Source of the DNA: CAITSH01 sp945892985
GTDB taxonomy: Bacteria; Pseudomonadota; Gammaproteobacteria; Burkholderiales; SG8-39
Reading direction: 5' to 3'
DNA: 36,686 nt
Assembly: GCA_945892985.1 (NCBI GenBank)
Contig: CAMDDU010000044.1
Coordinates: 1-36,686 of the forward strand
Both the position numbers and the translations under genes were made by a program. This document shows positions 1 to 8,317 of the stretch, piece by piece (the stretch's first letter is position 1; each line of letters starts with the position of its first letter). The notes under the pieces were generated by a model. The model made no database searches and had not been told where the DNA came from. It saw only the letters and a program-made list of their open reading frames with translations.

Positions 1-418
1 CAACTCGAGGGGCAACACGCCGTGTTGAAGGTCTCGCCTCAGAACGCTCAAAAAGGGTCGCTTTGACGTCTTTTTAGTGGGCTATTTGCTGGCGGGGCAT
101 TGAGGCGCACTGGCGCCCCTACTCAGTACCGCGGCTCTATCCCCTCAAATGGCACGGAGCCGCGAGTTGGCGGCTGTTAGGGTGGTTGCATCAGGATAGG
201 GACGCACCCAGGCCTCTCGCGCGCGCGTAGGCCATCGGAGTGGGTCAGTCAGATGTGGTGCGGCCAGGTGAGGGGGCATTGCGCACCCCAGGCCAAAAGT
301 GTGGTGGATGTGGTGGATATTGGCCATTTTCACTAAACCTCTTTATATAAATATTTTTCCTGGAGGGTTTATGGAAAAGGGGGTATATCCACCACATCCA
401 CCACACATGGTCTGCCGT
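1..418. other. Non-coding left flank of a decayed integrative element
   Basis: No convincing gene is seen here. It lies downstream of the decayed P4-type primase and holds a long inverted repeat (separate entry). The short reading frame at 145-333 on the minus strand begins inside one arm of that repeat and resembles nothing I recognise, so I do not call it. The rest is GC-rich sequence without a clear promoter or terminator. Confidence 0.5.
299..406. repeat. 22-bp perfect inverted repeat beside the P4-type primase
   Basis: The arm at 299-320 (core GTGGTGGATGTGGTGGATAT) is the exact reverse complement of 385-406. A 64-bp AT-rich loop that includes TTTATATAAATATTTTTCC separates them. Each arm contains two GGTGGAT units. 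The right arm ends 12 bp from the primase stop codon. In phage P4 the alpha primase/helicase binds repeated sites at ori and crr, so an origin or cis-acting replication site for the decayed element is plausible. That role is inference. Confidence 0.75.
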
Positions 419-1486
419 CTACTGCAGATCTTTGATTGAGAGGCCCTGATAGTAGGCGCCGTCGCGCCTATCAGTTCGGAGGTACCGCTCCCTCAGCCTC
501 CGGCCGAAAGAGTTGCTACTGAGTGGCCGGAGCCCACTATCCAAAGCCCACCCTCTGTAGTCTGAGTACGCCGCACTGGACTTAATTTCCAGGCCGTTGT
601 CCAAGGCGCACCTCTCGGCAATCCACTGCCCCAAGACGTCCATATCGACCCGGTAGAGCCCCCCCGCGGCCGCCATGCTCTTTGGCATAACCAGCCCCTC
701 CCTCTGCCACTCCAGGCAACCCGCTAGGGCAAAGTTCAGGATGCCCGGAAGCTCGGCGCGGAGCTTCTCAGGGAGAGAAACGTCCTTCTGACCCTCCCCG
801 ATCGTATGGGTAAAGGGTATTAGGCGGAGCCGCCGCCATATGCCCGTATCGTCCCCCCGGATAACGGGCTGGTGGTTGCCGGCGAAGAGAATCTTGAATT
901 TCGGGGTGTACTCAAAAAACTCCGCGTACAGAAACCGAGCGGCGATCGACTCCCCGCCGGTCAGGTCCTTGATCAAGGATTCATTCAGTCGATCCCCCTC
1001 CTGAACTTCATTGCTCATAACAACTCGGGCGCCGGTGAGTCGAGCGAGGTCGTTTGTTGCGCCTCCGCCGTTTTTACGTACCATCAACGAGTCGGAGCCT
1101 ACCTGCCGGTACAGATCTCCGCCCAGCAGTTGCCCAAGCACGTTGAGGAACGTCGATTTGCCGTTCGAGCCGCTGCCGTGAAGGAAGAAGAAACACTGCT
1201 CCTCAGTCCTCCCGGTCAGGCAGTACCCCATCATCCGCTGGATGTAGTCCACGAGCGCCTGATCCCCGCCCATGACCGTGGCAAGAAACCGTTCAAACAC
1301 GGGGCATTGGGCTTTCGGGTCAAAGTGAACGGGGGCCTGTTGCGTGATGAAGTCGGCCTTGTCCGCAGCGCGCAACTTGCCCGTCCGCAGATTTAGCGTC
1401 CCGTTCTTTAATCCAAGCAAAAACGGATCTGTGTCCAGGTCGGTCGCCCTGATAATGAGGCTGGGGATGCTCTTCGGCGGCCGGGT
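419..1486 (-). pseudogene. P4-family primase/helicase, C-terminal part only
   Basis: The frame is open from about 1486 to the stop at 419. It matches the C-terminal, D5-like SF3 helicase half of phage P4 alpha-type primases: a start TDPFLLGLKNGTLNL, Walker A GSGSNGKST, then an ATPase region with an FAGNHQP segment. The last residues look like a natural family C-terminus, so the 3' end is intact. The N-terminal primase half is missing. The frame upstream runs into TAG at 1487-1489, where the sequence switches to integrase homology in another frame. The known role of the family is priming and unwinding for replication of an excised element. This copy is probably non-functional as a full primase, although an ATG at 1420 could give a 333-residue helicase domain. 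Confidence 0.85.
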
Positions 1487-1739
1487 CTAAGTTAGCCTCA
1501 AGATGTTGGCGCTCCTCGTCGCGGCGCGCGCGTGCTTTCTTGAGTACAGTTGCCGGATAGACGCCGAGGGATAGCGACTTTTCAGAACCCGCGATCTTGT
1601 ACCGTAGGCGCCAGTATTTACGACCATCGGCGTAGACCCACAGGTAGAGGCCCCCGCCATCATGCAACTTGCGAATTGCCTTACCTTTGGTAGTGGCACT
1701 CTTGCACTCAACATCGCTAAGAAGATTCAGTCTAGCCAT
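1480..1739 (-). pseudogene. Tyrosine integrase N-terminal fragment (DUF4102 arm-binding domain)
   Basis: The reading MARLNLLSDVECKSATTKGK, then KLHDGGGLYLWVYADGRKYW and a YPATVLKKARARRDEERQ segment, is the N-terminal DUF4102 domain of P4-type integrases. Homology stops near ANLDPAAE (about 1484), well before the central and catalytic domains. Beyond that point the other frame is primase. An internal deletion has therefore removed the rest of the integrase and the 5' half of the primase and joined the remnants. It cannot catalyse recombination. It belongs to an element to the left of the 1904-1917 attachment site, distinct from the intact integrase at 2082. Confidence 0.85.
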
Positions 1740-1741
1740 AA

Positions 1742-1789
1742 TGTGGTAACTTTCTCGGAGGTAGATTCTCTACCACACTGTTTACCACA
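1742..1789. repeat. TACCACA sites upstream of the broken integrase
   Basis: TACCACA occurs at 1771-1777 and again 12 bp on at 1783-1789, with an inverted copy (TGTGGTA) at 1742-1748 next to the integrase fragment's start. The 12-bp spacing equals that of the AATGGCATAC pairs of the other element. Possible arm-type integrase-binding sites of the decayed element; function inferred. Confidence 0.4.
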
Positions 1790-1903
1790 TTCCGGCATAG
1801 GCTTCAATTAACGCTACTAGGACGCTTTGGGACGAGTCTCTAGAGGGAAGAAGGGGAATCTATGCGCTTTTAGGATGTCTTTGAACGAAGCCGGATGCGA
1901 ACT

Positions 1904-1917
1904 TGGCGGAGAGGGTG
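1904..1917. other. Distal attachment-site repeat (att core)
   Basis: TGGCGGAGAGGGTG is identical to the 3' terminal 14 bases of tRNA-Ser including its CCA. It lies between two divergently oriented integrase genes (one broken, one intact). It may be the shared junction of two tandem islands. Confidence 0.75.
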
Positions 1918-2017
1918 TCTGCCATTTGGCGTGACCAGGTAGTTCCATACGTACCCGCGCATATTACACACTAGTACCAAACAACGAGTTAGCTTAGACA
2001 TAAGCATCTGGAACTTC

Positions 2018-2046
2018 TTGGAACTCCATATCATCCCTTTTATAAT
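2018..2046 (+). promoter_or_regulatory. Sigma70-like promoter of the integrase gene
   Basis: TTGGAA (2018-2023) is followed after 17 bp by TATAAT (2041-2046), 35 bp before the integrase ATG. The -10 box overlaps the first AATGGCATAC unit, so integrase or an excisionase binding there could repress it. Confidence 0.65.
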
Positions 2047-2065
2047 GGCATACGTAATGGCCTAC
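2044..2065. repeat. Paired AATGGCNTAC repeats, left end
   Basis: AATGGCATAC at 2044 and AATGGCCTAC at 2056 are spaced 12 bp start to start. A nearly identical pair lies at 28879-28900 near the other end of the island. Candidate integrase arm-type sites. Confidence 0.6.
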
Positions 2066-2081
2066 ATTAAATGGGACAGGA

Positions 2082-3335
2082 ATGAGGAAAAGTTCGCACA
2101 AACCGGGACGCCTTGCAGCGGTTGCCATAAAAAGCCTCGGGGATGGCTGGCACGCTGACGGGGGCAATCTCTACCTATTTGTACGGGGAGAGAGTCGGGG
2201 CTGGGTCTTCCGTTTTGTCGCTCCAGACGGTAAGCGCCGCAATATGGGGCTTGGGTCTCAGCACGCCGTAAGCCTTGCAGAAGCACGCAAGCAAGCCGCA
2301 CTCCTACGCGAACAGGTCAAGCACCCTACCAGCCCCAATGATCCGCTAGCAGCGCGGCGGGAATCCCGACTGGCGCAGAAGTTGGCGAAGCGTAAACACA
2401 TGACATTCAAAGCATGCGCTCTGGCCTACATCGAAGCGCACCGGGGTGAATGGAAAAACTCCAAGCACGCCCAGCAGTGGGGGAACACCTTGGCCACTTA
2501 CGCCTACCCCATGTTTGGTGATTTACCAGTGTCCGCTGTGGATGATGCGCTTGTGCTCAAGGTTCTCATGCCTATTTGGGAGTCCAAGACAGAAACCGCA
2601 ACGCGCCTACGCGGCCGCATTGAATCGGTTCTTGATTGGGCCACGTTCAGTAAATTCCGGCAAGGCGAGAACCCAGCCCGGTGGAAAGGCCACCTGGACA
2701 ACTCACTGGCAAAGCCCAACAAGGTGGCGAAGGTCAAGCATCACGCTGCTCTACCATATGCGGAAATGGGTCCGTTCATGGCCGGCCTACGGGAACGCGA
2801 GGGGGTGGGCGCTAAGGCGCTGGAGTTTGCCGTTCTGACCGCCGCGCGGTCTGGAGAGGTTCGCGGCGCGACGTGGGACGAGATCGACCTCGACGGTCGC
2901 CTTTGGGTGATCCCTGCCGAACGGATGAAGATGGAGAAAGAACACCGAGTTCCTCTATCAGACGCAGCGGTCGAACTGTTGAAGGCATTACCTCGCGTGG
3001 ATGACGAAGTGCTAGTTTTCCCCAGCTCCAAGAAGAATAGGCCGATGTCCGATATGACGCTAACTGCCGTGCTACGCCGCATGGAGCGCGGCGATCTGAC
3101 CGCACACGGCTTTCGCTCAACTTTCCGGGACTGGGCCGCAGAATCCACCAACTATCCCAGCGACATGGCTGAAATGGCACTTGCTCATTCCATCGGTGAC
3201 AAGGTCGAGGCCGCCTACCGTCGAGGCGATATGCTGAAAAAGCGGTTTCGCATGATGAACGAGTGGGCGAAGTTCTGTGGAACGGTATCGAAAAGTGCGG
3301 GAGCGAAAGTAGTTCCAATAAGAGGTGCGGCATGA
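2082..3335 (+). CDS. P4-type tyrosine integrase
   Basis: A 417-residue site-specific recombinase of usual family length. The N-terminal DUF4102 arm-binding domain includes GGNLYLFVRGESRGWVFRF. A central core-binding domain follows, then the C-terminal catalytic domain. Visible catalytic residues are Arg in LTAARSGEVRGATW, the HGFR pair in LTAHGFRSTFRDWA, a second His in LAHSIGD, and the Tyr nucleophile in VEAAYRR. It would insert and, with an excisionase, excise the island at the tRNA-Ser 3' end. Start chosen at the ATG preceded by GGGACAGG. The gene appears intact. Its stop overlaps the next gene's start (ATGA). Confidence 0.96.
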   Translation: MRKSSHKPGRLAAVAIKSLGDGWHADGGNLYLFVRGESRGWVFRFVAPDGKRRNMGLGSQHAVSLAEARKQAALLREQVKHPTSPNDPLAARRESRLAQKLAKRKHMTFKACALAYIEAHRGEWKNSKHAQQWGNTLATYAYPMFGDLPVSAVDDALVLKVLMPIWESKTETATRLRGRIESVLDWATFSKFRQGENPARWKGHLDNSLAKPNKVAKVKHHAALPYAEMGPFMAGLREREGVGAKALEFAVLTAARSGEVRGATWDEIDLDGRLWVIPAERMKMEKEHRVPLSDAAVELLKALPRVDDEVLVFPSSKKNRPMSDMTLTAVLRRMERGDLTAHGFRSTFRDWAAESTNYPSDMAEMALAHSIGDKVEAAYRRGDMLKKRFRMMNEWAKFCGTVSKSAGAKVVPIRGAA

Positions 3336-3904
3336 CGCCGACCCTAATGTCCTGCAAATTCACCGACTTCGAACTCGACGGCAGTTGTTGCATCGCTTTG
3401 CTCGAAGCAAAACATAGAGCATTGGCAATACTGCACGACTGCCCGCAGGTACTGCCCGCCGCAACACAACTCTTCAATCAGTTGACGGTCCTTCCTGAAG
3501 CCAGCGATATGATTTACCGCCAAGCGAGTCCAGAAGAATGGCTGGCCTGCGCGATCAAAGCACTAATCGAAGCCGACTCGGCCACCGCTGACCGAAGCGG
3601 TCATCTTGAACGCTATGCAGCTAAAGCATTGGAACACGCTGGGCGAATACTCAAACATCAGCAGGGGCTACAGGACGGTTATCAACAGCATGTTGCGCAA
3701 GCCGCAACCGAACTTGAAACGAATCGCCAGAAGGCCGAGAAGGCAAAGGCTGCGAAAGGCGAAAAAACAAGGCTAGCCGTCATCGAGCACCATGCAAAAC
3801 TGGTTCAAGAAAAAGGGCTATTTACTGGCATCGACAAAGCCGTCGCCAAAGAAGTTGGTGTGGTGCCCTCAACGGTCAGCAAAATCTTGAACAAGAAAAA
3901 GTGA
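3332..3904 (+). CDS. Hypothetical protein with C-terminal helix-turn-helix
   Basis: 190 residues, starting at an ATG that overlaps the integrase stop as ATGA, which suggests translational coupling. The N-terminal part is unrecognised. The middle is Lys/Ala/Glu-rich and probably helical (QKAEKAKAAKGEKTRLAVIE). The C-terminus, VAKEVGVVPSTVSKILNKKK, reads as a helix-turn-helix of the kind that senses regularly spaced DNA sites. It might be a regulator or directionality factor for the integrase, but this is inference from position. Confidence 0.75.
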   Translation: MTPTLMSCKFTDFELDGSCCIALLEAKHRALAILHDCPQVLPAATQLFNQLTVLPEASDMIYRQASPEEWLACAIKALIEADSATADRSGHLERYAAKALEHAGRILKHQQGLQDGYQQHVAQAATELETNRQKAEKAKAAKGEKTRLAVIEHHAKLVQEKGLFTGIDKAVAKEVGVVPSTVSKILNKKK

Positions 3905-4009
3905 ATTTCCTATGAAATTCATTTATCTCTTTTAAATCATATTGTTATTGTTGTTTGCATGGGGCTGAATGACTAGACTTGGCGGGTTACCTAACCGGAG
4001 CGCCACACC

Positions 4010-4222
4010 ATGCAAAACAAAGTCACCACCGCAAACCGCAAGGCACTTCGCCTTCCGGCTGTTGCCGAAAAGACCGGTCTCTCCAAGACCCACATCTACC
4101 GCCTAGTCCAGCAAGGCAAATTTCCACGCCCTTGTCGGCTTTCTGAACGCGTCTCGGTTTGGGATTCCGCCGCCATAGATGATTTTTTGTCTGAGAAATT
4201 CGCAGGCGGTAATCATGGCTAA
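4010..4222 (+). CDS. AlpA-family regulator / excisionase-like HTH protein
   Basis: 70 residues with LRLPAVAEKTGLSKTHIYRL, then FPRPCRLSERVSVWDSAAID, the typical AlpA (MerR-like winged HTH) pattern. AlpA of CP4-57 activates the integrase gene and excision of cryptic P4-type prophages. Its position between the integrase and the replication gene fits that role. A 105-bp AT-rich gap upstream probably holds its promoter. The downstream gene starts inside its last codons (ATGGCTAA overlap). Confidence 0.9.
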   Translation: MQNKVTTANRKALRLPAVAEKTGLSKTHIYRLVQQGKFPRPCRLSERVSVWDSAAIDDFLSEKFAGGNHG

Positions 4223-4622
4223 CATCATCCTTGCCTTTGGCGATGCAAGCGCCGGACATCTCCCCTATGTGATCGAACCCGAGGACGCCGATGCTTGGCA
4301 GAACCCCGAAGGCGAGACCCGTATGGGAGAAATCTTCATGGCCATTTTCAAAGCCGGTTACTCCGGCCTTAGGATCGAGGTGCTCGGCAAGATGTCAACC
4401 GGAAAGTTACTCTGGAATTTTTTTTACAACACTGAGACTCCCGAGGGGCGGATGGCTGAAGGCCTTTACGCGTTTGCCAAGGCCGGCAACAAACTGTGTC
4501 CTGTCGATGAGGCGCTTTCCATCCTTGAGCGCGTCTACCGTGAACAGGGACTTCCGCTTCCTGAAAAAAACTCAGAGCGCCAAAAACCCGAGTCAAAAAT
4601 GAAAGAAACGCGCGATGAGTAA
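4215..4622 (+). CDS. Hypothetical protein between AlpA and the primase
   Basis: 135 residues from MANIILAFGDASAGHLPYVI. The ATG at 4215 overlaps the AlpA stop, and the 3' end overlaps the next start (ATGAGTAA). An upstream start at 4179 would lie deep in alpA and is unlikely. No domain is recognised. The C-terminus is Lys/Glu-rich and probably disordered. Tight overlap on both sides makes it part of the island's replication/regulation operon. Confidence 0.75.
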   Translation: MANIILAFGDASAGHLPYVIEPEDADAWQNPEGETRMGEIFMAIFKAGYSGLRIEVLGKMSTGKLLWNFFYNTETPEGRMAEGLYAFAKAGNKLCPVDEALSILERVYREQGLPLPEKNSERQKPESKMKETRDE

Positions 4623-6948
4623 TACTGCGATTGACCACGCATTGCACTACGCATCGCTCAGCATCCCCGTCCTGCCGCTGCAATACATGAAATCTCCCGG
4701 CACGTGCTCCTGCGGCGAAGCCAAACCCTGCAAGAAGGGGAAGCATCCCTTGGGCCGTCTGGTTCCCCATGGCCTTACCGATGCATCAACTGATGAAGCA
4801 ACAGTTCGCCAATGGTTTGACGGCACGCCATACAACATAGGTATCTGCACCGGAGCCGTAAGTGGCTTTTTTGTTCTTGATCGCGACGACAAAGACGGCG
4901 GCGATAAGTCGCTCACTGCTCTGGAAGCTAAGCACTCTCCCCTTCCCTCCACTGTCACCCAGCGCACTGGCAACGGCGTGCATTACCTGTTCAAGATGCC
5001 TACAGGTCGGGAAGTAAAAAATTCAGTAAAAAAGCTGGCGGCGGGTCTGGATATACGCGGCACCGGGGGGTACATCTGCGCAGCGCCCAGCGTCCATGAA
5101 AATGGCCGCACCTACGCCTGGGACGGTAACGAACTGCCAACCAAAGACCGCATGGCGGCCGCCCCTCTCTGGTTACTCGACCTTATCGACAACGCCGGAA
5201 AGGCCAGCGCTCCACCCGCCAAGTCAGTCAACACCACCAGCCCCGGAACACACTTTACTTGGCCTGTAAGAATTACTGACGGACAGGGCCGTGAAGACTT
5301 CATTCTGAGAGCCGCTGGCCGCCTGCGCGGCAAAGGTCTTGACCAAGCTGAAATTGAACGCACCCTGCTTGATTACAACACCTGCCATGTCTGTCCGCCT
5401 CTTGATACCGATGCTGTGCTTGATCGCGCACGCCGTTACGAGACGGACGATCCGATTGATGCGGCGAATCATATTGATTGGCCTGAGCCTGAAGATATCA
5501 AGGCCACACTGCCACCGGTGCCGCCATTCGATGAGCGACTCCTGCCTAGCGTGTTTCGTCCATGGATAACGGATATCGCCGAACGGATGCAATGCCCTAT
5601 TGAATATCTTGCTGTCGGCGCAATGGTAGCTGCCGGTTCCAAAGTCGGCAACAGGATAGGTATCCAGCCAAAGCGACACGATACGGGCTGGGTTGAGGTT
5701 CCCAATCTCTGGGGTGCTGTCGTTGGCCGTCCTGGTGTCATGAAAAGCCCGGCATTGGCGCAGGTTCTCGCTCCACTCAGACGCCTTGAGGGACAGGCGC
5801 TCACTGCATTTACAGCGACCCGTGCACAGTTTGAGATTGACAAGATGCAGTACGAAGCTGCAAAAAAGCATATCGAAGCGCAGATGAAGAAGGGGGCTAC
5901 CATATTGCCCGGCCAACTTCCGGTGCAACCCGAGGAGCCCCAACCACCGCGCTGCCTGCTGAACGATGCCACCTATCAAAAGCTAGGCCAGGTGCTAAGC
6001 GGCAATCCACACGGCGTGATGGTGTTTCAAGACGAATTGTCCGGCCTGCTGAGACGGCTTGACTCCGACGGACAGGAGGCAGCGCGTGCATTCTATCTTG
6101 AAGCATGGAATGGCCAGCAAAGCTACACATTCGACCGCATCGAACGCGGCACTGTCCGTATCCCCCGTCTGTGTTTTTCATTGTTGGGGGGATTGCAACC
6201 GTCGAAACTCAGAGAATACCTTCGCTCGGCTGTGTTCGGCGGCAGGGGCGATGACGGACTGGCCCAGCGCCTGCAAATGCTGGTCTACCCGGACATTGCC
6301 CCTACGTGGACGCGTGTCGATCGCCAACCCGACATTGCCGCATTCCAGGCTGCGGATGCCGTGTTTGACCGCCTCGACACGCTTGACCCGATTGCACTAG
6401 GTGCACAGCTGCCCTATTTCGATGGGACTCCAGTGTTCTGCTTCGATGACGCGGCACAGGAACTATTCAACCAATGGTGGTCTGGTCTGGAAAATAACCT
6501 CCGCCGCAGTGATAATCACCCAGCACTTGAGTCGCATATGTCCAAATACAGGAAGCTGGTGCCAACGTTGGCGCTACTCGACCACCTGATCACCGGCCAG
6601 CAGGGTGACATCATGGTCAGGTCTGTGGGCCGGGCAATCCTCTGGCAGCGTTTTCTGCTTGAACACGCAAAGCGGGCGTATGCCGCAGTGACGCTGGCAA
6701 CCATGGACTCAGCCAATGCGCTATCGGGTCGCCTGCTCCGGGGTGCATTAAAGGACGGGTTCACAGTCCGGGAGGTGTACCGGAATAACTGGTCGATGCT
6801 GAGTACCCCCAAGGAAGCTACCGAAGCCGTCATGGTGCTGGTCGATCTAGCATGGTTGCGAGCTGTTCCGGATACCCGGCAAACGAATACGGATGGGCGG
6901 CCGACAGTGCATTACTTTATCAACCCACGGTTAAAGGCGGCGGTGTAA
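4615..6948 (+). CDS. Primase-polymerase (Prim-Pol) plus DUF3987 replication protein
   Basis: 777 residues. Residues about 1-200 are an archaeo-eukaryotic-type Prim-Pol domain: FVLDRDDKDGG carries the acidic metal-binding pair, TGNGVHYLF the nucleotide-binding His, followed by GLDIRGTGGYICAAPS. Residues about 310-760 are DUF3987, a helicase-like domain with a degenerate Walker A, GRPGVMKSP, as usual for the family. The protein would start replication of the excised island. It is unrelated to the P4-type primase left of the att site, which supports two separate elements. It closes the alpA-like operon by overlapping the preceding gene. Intact by length. Confidence 0.9.
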   Translation: MSNTAIDHALHYASLSIPVLPLQYMKSPGTCSCGEAKPCKKGKHPLGRLVPHGLTDASTDEATVRQWFDGTPYNIGICTGAVSGFFVLDRDDKDGGDKSLTALEAKHSPLPSTVTQRTGNGVHYLFKMPTGREVKNSVKKLAAGLDIRGTGGYICAAPSVHENGRTYAWDGNELPTKDRMAAAPLWLLDLIDNAGKASAPPAKSVNTTSPGTHFTWPVRITDGQGREDFILRAAGRLRGKGLDQAEIERTLLDYNTCHVCPPLDTDAVLDRARRYETDDPIDAANHIDWPEPEDIKATLPPVPPFDERLLPSVFRPWITDIAERMQCPIEYLAVGAMVAAGSKVGNRIGIQPKRHDTGWVEVPNLWGAVVGRPGVMKSPALAQVLAPLRRLEGQALTAFTATRAQFEIDKMQYEAAKKHIEAQMKKGATILPGQLPVQPEEPQPPRCLLNDATYQKLGQVLSGNPHGVMVFQDELSGLLRRLDSDGQEAARAFYLEAWNGQQSYTFDRIERGTVRIPRLCFSLLGGLQPSKLREYLRSAVFGGRGDDGLAQRLQMLVYPDIAPTWTRVDRQPDIAAFQAADAVFDRLDTLDPIALGAQLPYFDGTPVFCFDDAAQELFNQWWSGLENNLRRSDNHPALESHMSKYRKLVPTLALLDHLITGQQGDIMVRSVGRAILWQRFLLEHAKRAYAAVTLATMDSANALSGRLLRGALKDGFTVREVYRNNWSMLSTPKEATEAVMVLVDLAWLRAVPDTRQTNTDGRPTVHYFINPRLKAAV

Positions 6949-7172
6949 ATGGCAGTTTTGTCACTGCGGGAGGTGGCCCCTTTTTGAGAAATTCCCGGGA
7001 TAACAATGAACTGACACAGGCTGACATAAGTGACCATGGTGTTATGTCACCTTCTGTCAGCTCCGGATCAACACGCTCACTCGTCAATAAGGGGCCCCCC
7101 AGGAGAGTGCCAAAACCGACAGAACTGGTTCAATACACCGCCACCAGTGATTTATTGGGGGAATCCGTATGA
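6852..7172 (+). CDS. Uncertain out-of-frame tail after the primase
   Basis: An open frame overlaps the primase 3' end in a different frame and runs to a TGA that overlaps the next ATG (ATGA at 7169-7172). This coupling geometry suggests the frame is translated. From about 6945 the reading is Ser/Gly/Pro-rich (GSFVTAGGGPFLRNS, later SPSVSSGSTRSLVNK), like disordered tails seen after DUF3987 proteins. No good start lies past 6948. It may begin at the ATG at 6852, arise by frameshift, or be a decayed extension. Function unknown. Confidence 0.35.
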   Translation: MVASCSGYPANEYGWAADSALLYQPTVKGGGVNGSFVTAGGGPFLRNSRDNNELTQADISDHGVMSPSVSSGSTRSLVNKGPPRRVPKPTELVQYTATSDLLGESV

Positions 7173-7510
7173 AATCCTACATACAGACGTATGCTGAGGA
7201 ACTCCGAGCCCACTGCGACGAGCAAAACCGCCTGCACCGGCTCCGGCAGGAAGCCGAGGCTAAGCTTGTCCAGTCGCCCCGGCAGCTTAGACCTCTGGAC
7301 GCTCAGATCACCGAGTTAATGCGCACCCTGCCGCCACAGTTGCGTGACCGTCCGTGGTCGATGCGGGAACTGGTTTCCCGCCTATCCGGGAAGTACCGTG
7401 ACCACCCTCACGGACAGAATGTCGGTGAAACTCTGCGCCGCTTAGGCTGGCGTCGGGTGAGATTGTGGTCGAACGGTGCAGATGGGCAGCGGGTATGGCT
7501 CCCACGTTGA
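7169..7510 (+). CDS. Small hypothetical protein with winged-helix-like C-terminus
   Basis: 113 residues. The first half is charged and helical (YAEELRAHCDEQNRLHRLRQ). The second half, PWSMRELVSRLSGKYRDHP then GETLRRLGWRRVRLWSNGAD, resembles a small winged-helix fold. It is the last gene of the replication operon and converges on the minus-strand gene at 7536. Probably a DNA-binding accessory protein; no family assigned. Confidence 0.65.
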   Translation: MKSYIQTYAEELRAHCDEQNRLHRLRQEAEAKLVQSPRQLRPLDAQITELMRTLPPQLRDRPWSMRELVSRLSGKYRDHPHGQNVGETLRRLGWRRVRLWSNGADGQRVWLPR

Positions 7511-7535
7511 GTCGGGCGCGGGGCCTCTAGTTGGC

Positions 7536-8150
7536 TCATTTTTTCGTCCATTTCCTGGACAGGGAATACTTCTTTCCGTAGTAGCGCTCCATCAGGTCCG
7601 TCATGACATCGAGCGCCGTCTCATCTGAAGTCCGACCGTCGAACAGTTGCCGCCACAATGCATCGTTCTCCACCTCGATGTCGTCCTTTCCGAACGGTGC
7701 CAGCCAAGGGGCTTTGCTCCGTCTCTCTCTGGAAGTGAAGTCCACCCGGAAGACCACGTCACGGGCCTCCAGCTCGTTTATGAGTTGCGGAAAATCTCGA
7801 TGGGTTTTCATCCGTTTCTCCGGCGACACGACGCAATCGGTAATGTCGAAGTAGTAGTTCTCAATCTGAGTAATGACTTCCCTTGGTGTAGTCTCTTGTG
7901 TCTTGATCTTCACCTTCTCGACCCGCCGATCGCTGCTGTCGATTGACTCGCGTTGCAGGAGTGTCCAATTAACTTTTCTGCCCATGCAAACGTATTTCAG
8001 GTAGTCGCTTTCAACCTGTCTGTAGTCCGAACCGACATGGGATTCGAGAATCACTGGATCGTTCACGGAGTTCCCACTCCCGCCCAAAATCGGAAGGTCC
8101 ACGCCGAAGTCGCCTTTCAGCATTTGGCGTATAGATAAGTGAACGAACAT
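7536..8150 (-). CDS. Hypothetical protein, last gene of the leftward J-domain operon
   Basis: 204 residues beginning MFVHLSIRQMLKGDFGVDLP, with a strong ribosome site (AAGGAGA) just upstream. No domain is recognised. The protein is mixed alpha/beta in composition, rich in charged residues, without a signal peptide or membrane segment. It lies 167 bp past the coiled-coil J-domain gene on the same strand, so it may be its last operon partner or separately transcribed. Function unknown. Confidence 0.75.
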   Translation of the reverse strand: MFVHLSIRQMLKGDFGVDLPILGGSGNSVNDPVILESHVGSDYRQVESDYLKYVCMGRKVNWTLLQRESIDSSDRRVEKVKIKTQETTPREVITQIENYYFDITDCVVSPEKRMKTHRDFPQLINELEARDVVFRVDFTSRERRSKAPWLAPFGKDDIEVENDALWRQLFDGRTSDETALDVMTDLMERYYGKKYSLSRKWTKK

Positions 8151-8317
8151 GCAACATCTCCTTCTTTTTCTGACCCTACGTTTAAATTCGTGGGCGTTGC
8201 CGTTCCACCAACAGCTTGGCGTGATCTGCTGCGCGACCCTTGTGCCGTATGTGATTCGCGAGCGTGGTAATCAACACCTTCTTACCGCTCTTGAAGCTGA
8301 CATCTACTCTCGCCCCC

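Larger units (their letters stand above)
1740..2081. other. Intergenic region between two divergent integrases
   Basis: This 342-bp stretch holds no gene. It contains the TACCACA sites, the 14-bp att core, a sigma70-like promoter and the AATGGCATAC pair described separately. It is AT-richer than its flanks, as expected of an attP-derived region. Confidence 0.7.

Noticed and set aside
145..333. Short minus-strand frame starting MKMANIHHIHH
   Set aside because: It starts inside the inverted repeat, has no recognised family and no clear ribosome site.
872..1396. 174-codon plus-strand frame
   Set aside because: Antisense of the P4-type primase, which has clear domain evidence.
5224..5979. 251-codon minus-strand frame
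   Set aside because: Antisense of the Prim-Pol/DUF3987 gene; no domain and unlikely residue usage.
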